6,753 nucleotides of DNA from Candidatus Nitrosotenuis sp. (GTDB lineage Archaea; Thermoproteota; Nitrososphaeria; Nitrososphaerales; Nitrosopumilaceae): the NCBI GenBank assembly GCA_023252015.1, contig JAHEXS010000063.1:1-6753 (forward strand), read 5' to 3'. This document shows, in pieces, positions 5,524-6,753 of the stretch (positions within the stretch are counted from its first letter, which is position 1; every line of letters begins with the position of its first letter). The position numbers and the translations under genes were made by a program. The notes below the pieces were generated by a model, which made no database searches, was not told the DNA's origin, and saw nothing but the letters and a program-made list of their open reading frames with translations.

Positions 5524-6753
5524 TTGAGCACAAAACAACTACTGCTCTTCCCAATTCTGATCGCTTTTGCGTTTATTCCTGTTTTTGCAAACGATGAAAA
5601 CCTGATCATACAAACAGACAAAGGACAATACCACACAGGTGAAGAACTAACAGTATCAGGATTCATTCAGGAAAAAAAGATGCCAGTTATTGCAATGAGA
5701 ATGTATGATCCAGATGGCGTGATAATTTCTGCAAATAGTGTGGAAATTGACGAATTCAATACTTTTTCGAGGACCATACATTTGGATTCTCCATTTTTTG
5801 ACAAGCCTGGAATTTATCTAATCAAGTTTGATTATGCAAAGACAAAAGCTGAGACAACTTTTGAAGTGTTCAACGATCAAGTCAAAGAAGAGCCCAAAAT
5901 AGATACGAAAAAAATCATTCCAGAGGTACTGACACTTGATACAGACAAATCCACATACCAAGACGGTAATTTCATTACAATTTCCGGAACCGTTTCTGCA
6001 ATTAGAGAACCATCCGTTCTAGTTGGAATATACGATCCCTTTGGGACACCAACTGGATTTTATTTTGGTGATATTGGTCCAGATCTTAGGTTTTCTGTTT
6101 CGTTTTTGGCAAAAAGCGGAATTAATTTTAAAACTCAAGGATCGTATATAATTAGGGCTAATTATGGAGAATCAAAACATGAAATCAGTTTTGGATTTAG
6201 CGACATAACAGAATCACAGAAAGAAAGTCCTGACCATAATTCTGTTCCTGAGAAAAAACCAGAAATCAGGATGGTATCAAAAACCGCTGTTCCATCTAGC
6301 CAAAATACTAATCCACAAATAACTGAAAGCAAAAAACCTGAGACAATAAAAGTTCAAGAAAAAGAGCCAGAAGTACAAGATAACCTTACAGTAAAAGACA
6401 TTGAACTAGGAAAAATACTAAACCAAATGGCTTTGAACTGTGATAACGACGAATACGTTGATTCAATTTCATACTATGACGGAATGGGTCCTGCATTAAT
6501 GCGATTATGCAAGTATGATTCCGCGATTGCATTTTTTGATAAATCGTTAGATGAGGATCCAGTAAATATTGGAGTTCTTACCAACAAAGGATCTGCCCTA
6601 GTCAGGCTTGGGCAATACAGCGAGGCAATAACTTATTACGATTTGGCACTCAAAGTTGAACCGGATTATTTGCCAGCTATAAACAACAAGGCAAATGCCC
6701 TAGCAGAGCTTGGAAATTTCAAAGAAGCAATATTACTTTATAATTTAGTCTTA
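5524..6753 (+). CDS. Exported protein with two Ig-like domains and C-terminal TPR repeats, 3'-truncated by the window edge
   Basis: The frame is open for 410 codons to the last base, so the C-terminus is missing. It starts at a TTG with a textbook Sec signal peptide (KQLLLF, a hydrophobic core, then PVFA cut after Ala22). Two tandem beta-sandwich-like domains follow, about 27-117 and 136-225. They share a TDK-x2-Y-x2-G-x3-T-x-SG opening (from 31 and 140) and a YDP-x-G strand (from 61 and 170). Both pairs are exactly 109 residues apart, which shows an internal duplication. A Lys/Glu/Pro/Ser-rich linker (about 226-290) leads to TPR units. The prolines closing consecutive units are 34 residues apart (346 and 380), and a further unit runs off the edge. 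Cys306 and Cys329 are the only cysteines. It should act outside the membrane as a protein-binding scaffold, perhaps anchored by the missing C-terminus. Partners are unknown. It is divergent from the small exported protein. Confidence 0.88.
   Translation, partial: MSTKQLLLFPILIAFAFIPVFANDENLIIQTDKGQYHTGEELTVSGFIQEKKMPVIAMRMYDPDGVIISANSVEIDEFNTFSRTIHLDSPFFDKPGIYLIKFDYAKTKAETTFEVFNDQVKEEPKIDTKKIIPEVLTLDTDKSTYQDGNFITISGTVSAIREPSVLVGIYDPFGTPTGFYFGDIGPDLRFSVSFLAKSGINFKTQGSYIIRANYGESKHEISFGFSDITESQKESPDHNSVPEKKPEIRMVSKTAVPSSQNTNPQITESKKPETIKVQEKEPEVQDNLTVKDIELGKILNQMALNCDNDEYVDSISYYDGMGPALMRLCKYDSAIAFFDKSLDEDPVNIGVLTNKGSALVRLGQYSEAITYYDLALKVEPDYLPAINNKANALAELGNFKEAILLYNLVL

Noticed and set aside
5399..5554. 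N-terminal extension of the small exported protein to 5512 or 5554
   Set aside because: It would put about 60 or more residues before the signal segment and overlap the divergent TPR gene's promoter and, for 5554, its coding start. No box was seen at a suitable distance upstream.

Overview
The window looks like a piece of a mesophilic ammonia-oxidising archaeon (Thaumarchaeota/Nitrososphaerota, probably the Nitrosopumilus-Nitrosarchaeum side). I infer this from AT-rich DNA, a CFI-box C-terminal domain of the kind common in that group, an archaeal XPD-type helicase, and TATA-like boxes placed about 25-29 nt before start codons with no Shine-Dalgarno sequences, as expected for leaderless archaeal transcripts. 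No tRNA, rRNA, CRISPR array, insertion sequence or phage gene was seen.

Layout. (1) Positions 2-418, plus strand: the C-terminal end of a CFI-box protein that enters from the left edge. (2) Positions 415-1986, minus strand: an aldehyde dehydrogenase closest in motif to 1-pyrroline-5-carboxylate dehydrogenase, whose stop codon overlaps that of the CFI-box gene. (3) Positions 2041-2172, minus strand: a 43-residue protein with a C-x2-C-x19-H-x2-C zinc-finger signature. (4) Positions 2173-2287: a divergent promoter region with a TATA-like box for each side and a 7+7 bp palindrome between them. (5) Positions 2288-4207, plus strand: a 639-residue XPD/Rad3-like iron-sulfur helicase with an extra Cys/His-rich insert. 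(6) Positions 4209-5003, minus strand: a GNAT acetyltransferase with an additional C-terminal domain, converging on the helicase with a single base between them. (7) Positions 5066-5398, minus strand: a small secreted or membrane-anchored Lys/Pro-rich protein. (8) Positions 5399-5523: a second divergent promoter region. (9) Position 5524 to the right edge, plus strand: a large secreted protein with two tandem Ig-like domains followed by TPR repeats. It has no stop inside the window.

The genes do not form one evident pathway. The closest to a unit is the helicase with the divergent zinc mini-protein, which share a control region. The right side holds two divergently transcribed exported proteins. 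Three genes (aldehyde dehydrogenase, acetyltransferase, TPR protein) appear to start with TTG. Nothing here proves a new system. The best leads are the Cys/His insert in the helicase, the adjacent zinc mini-protein, and the two promoter palindromes.
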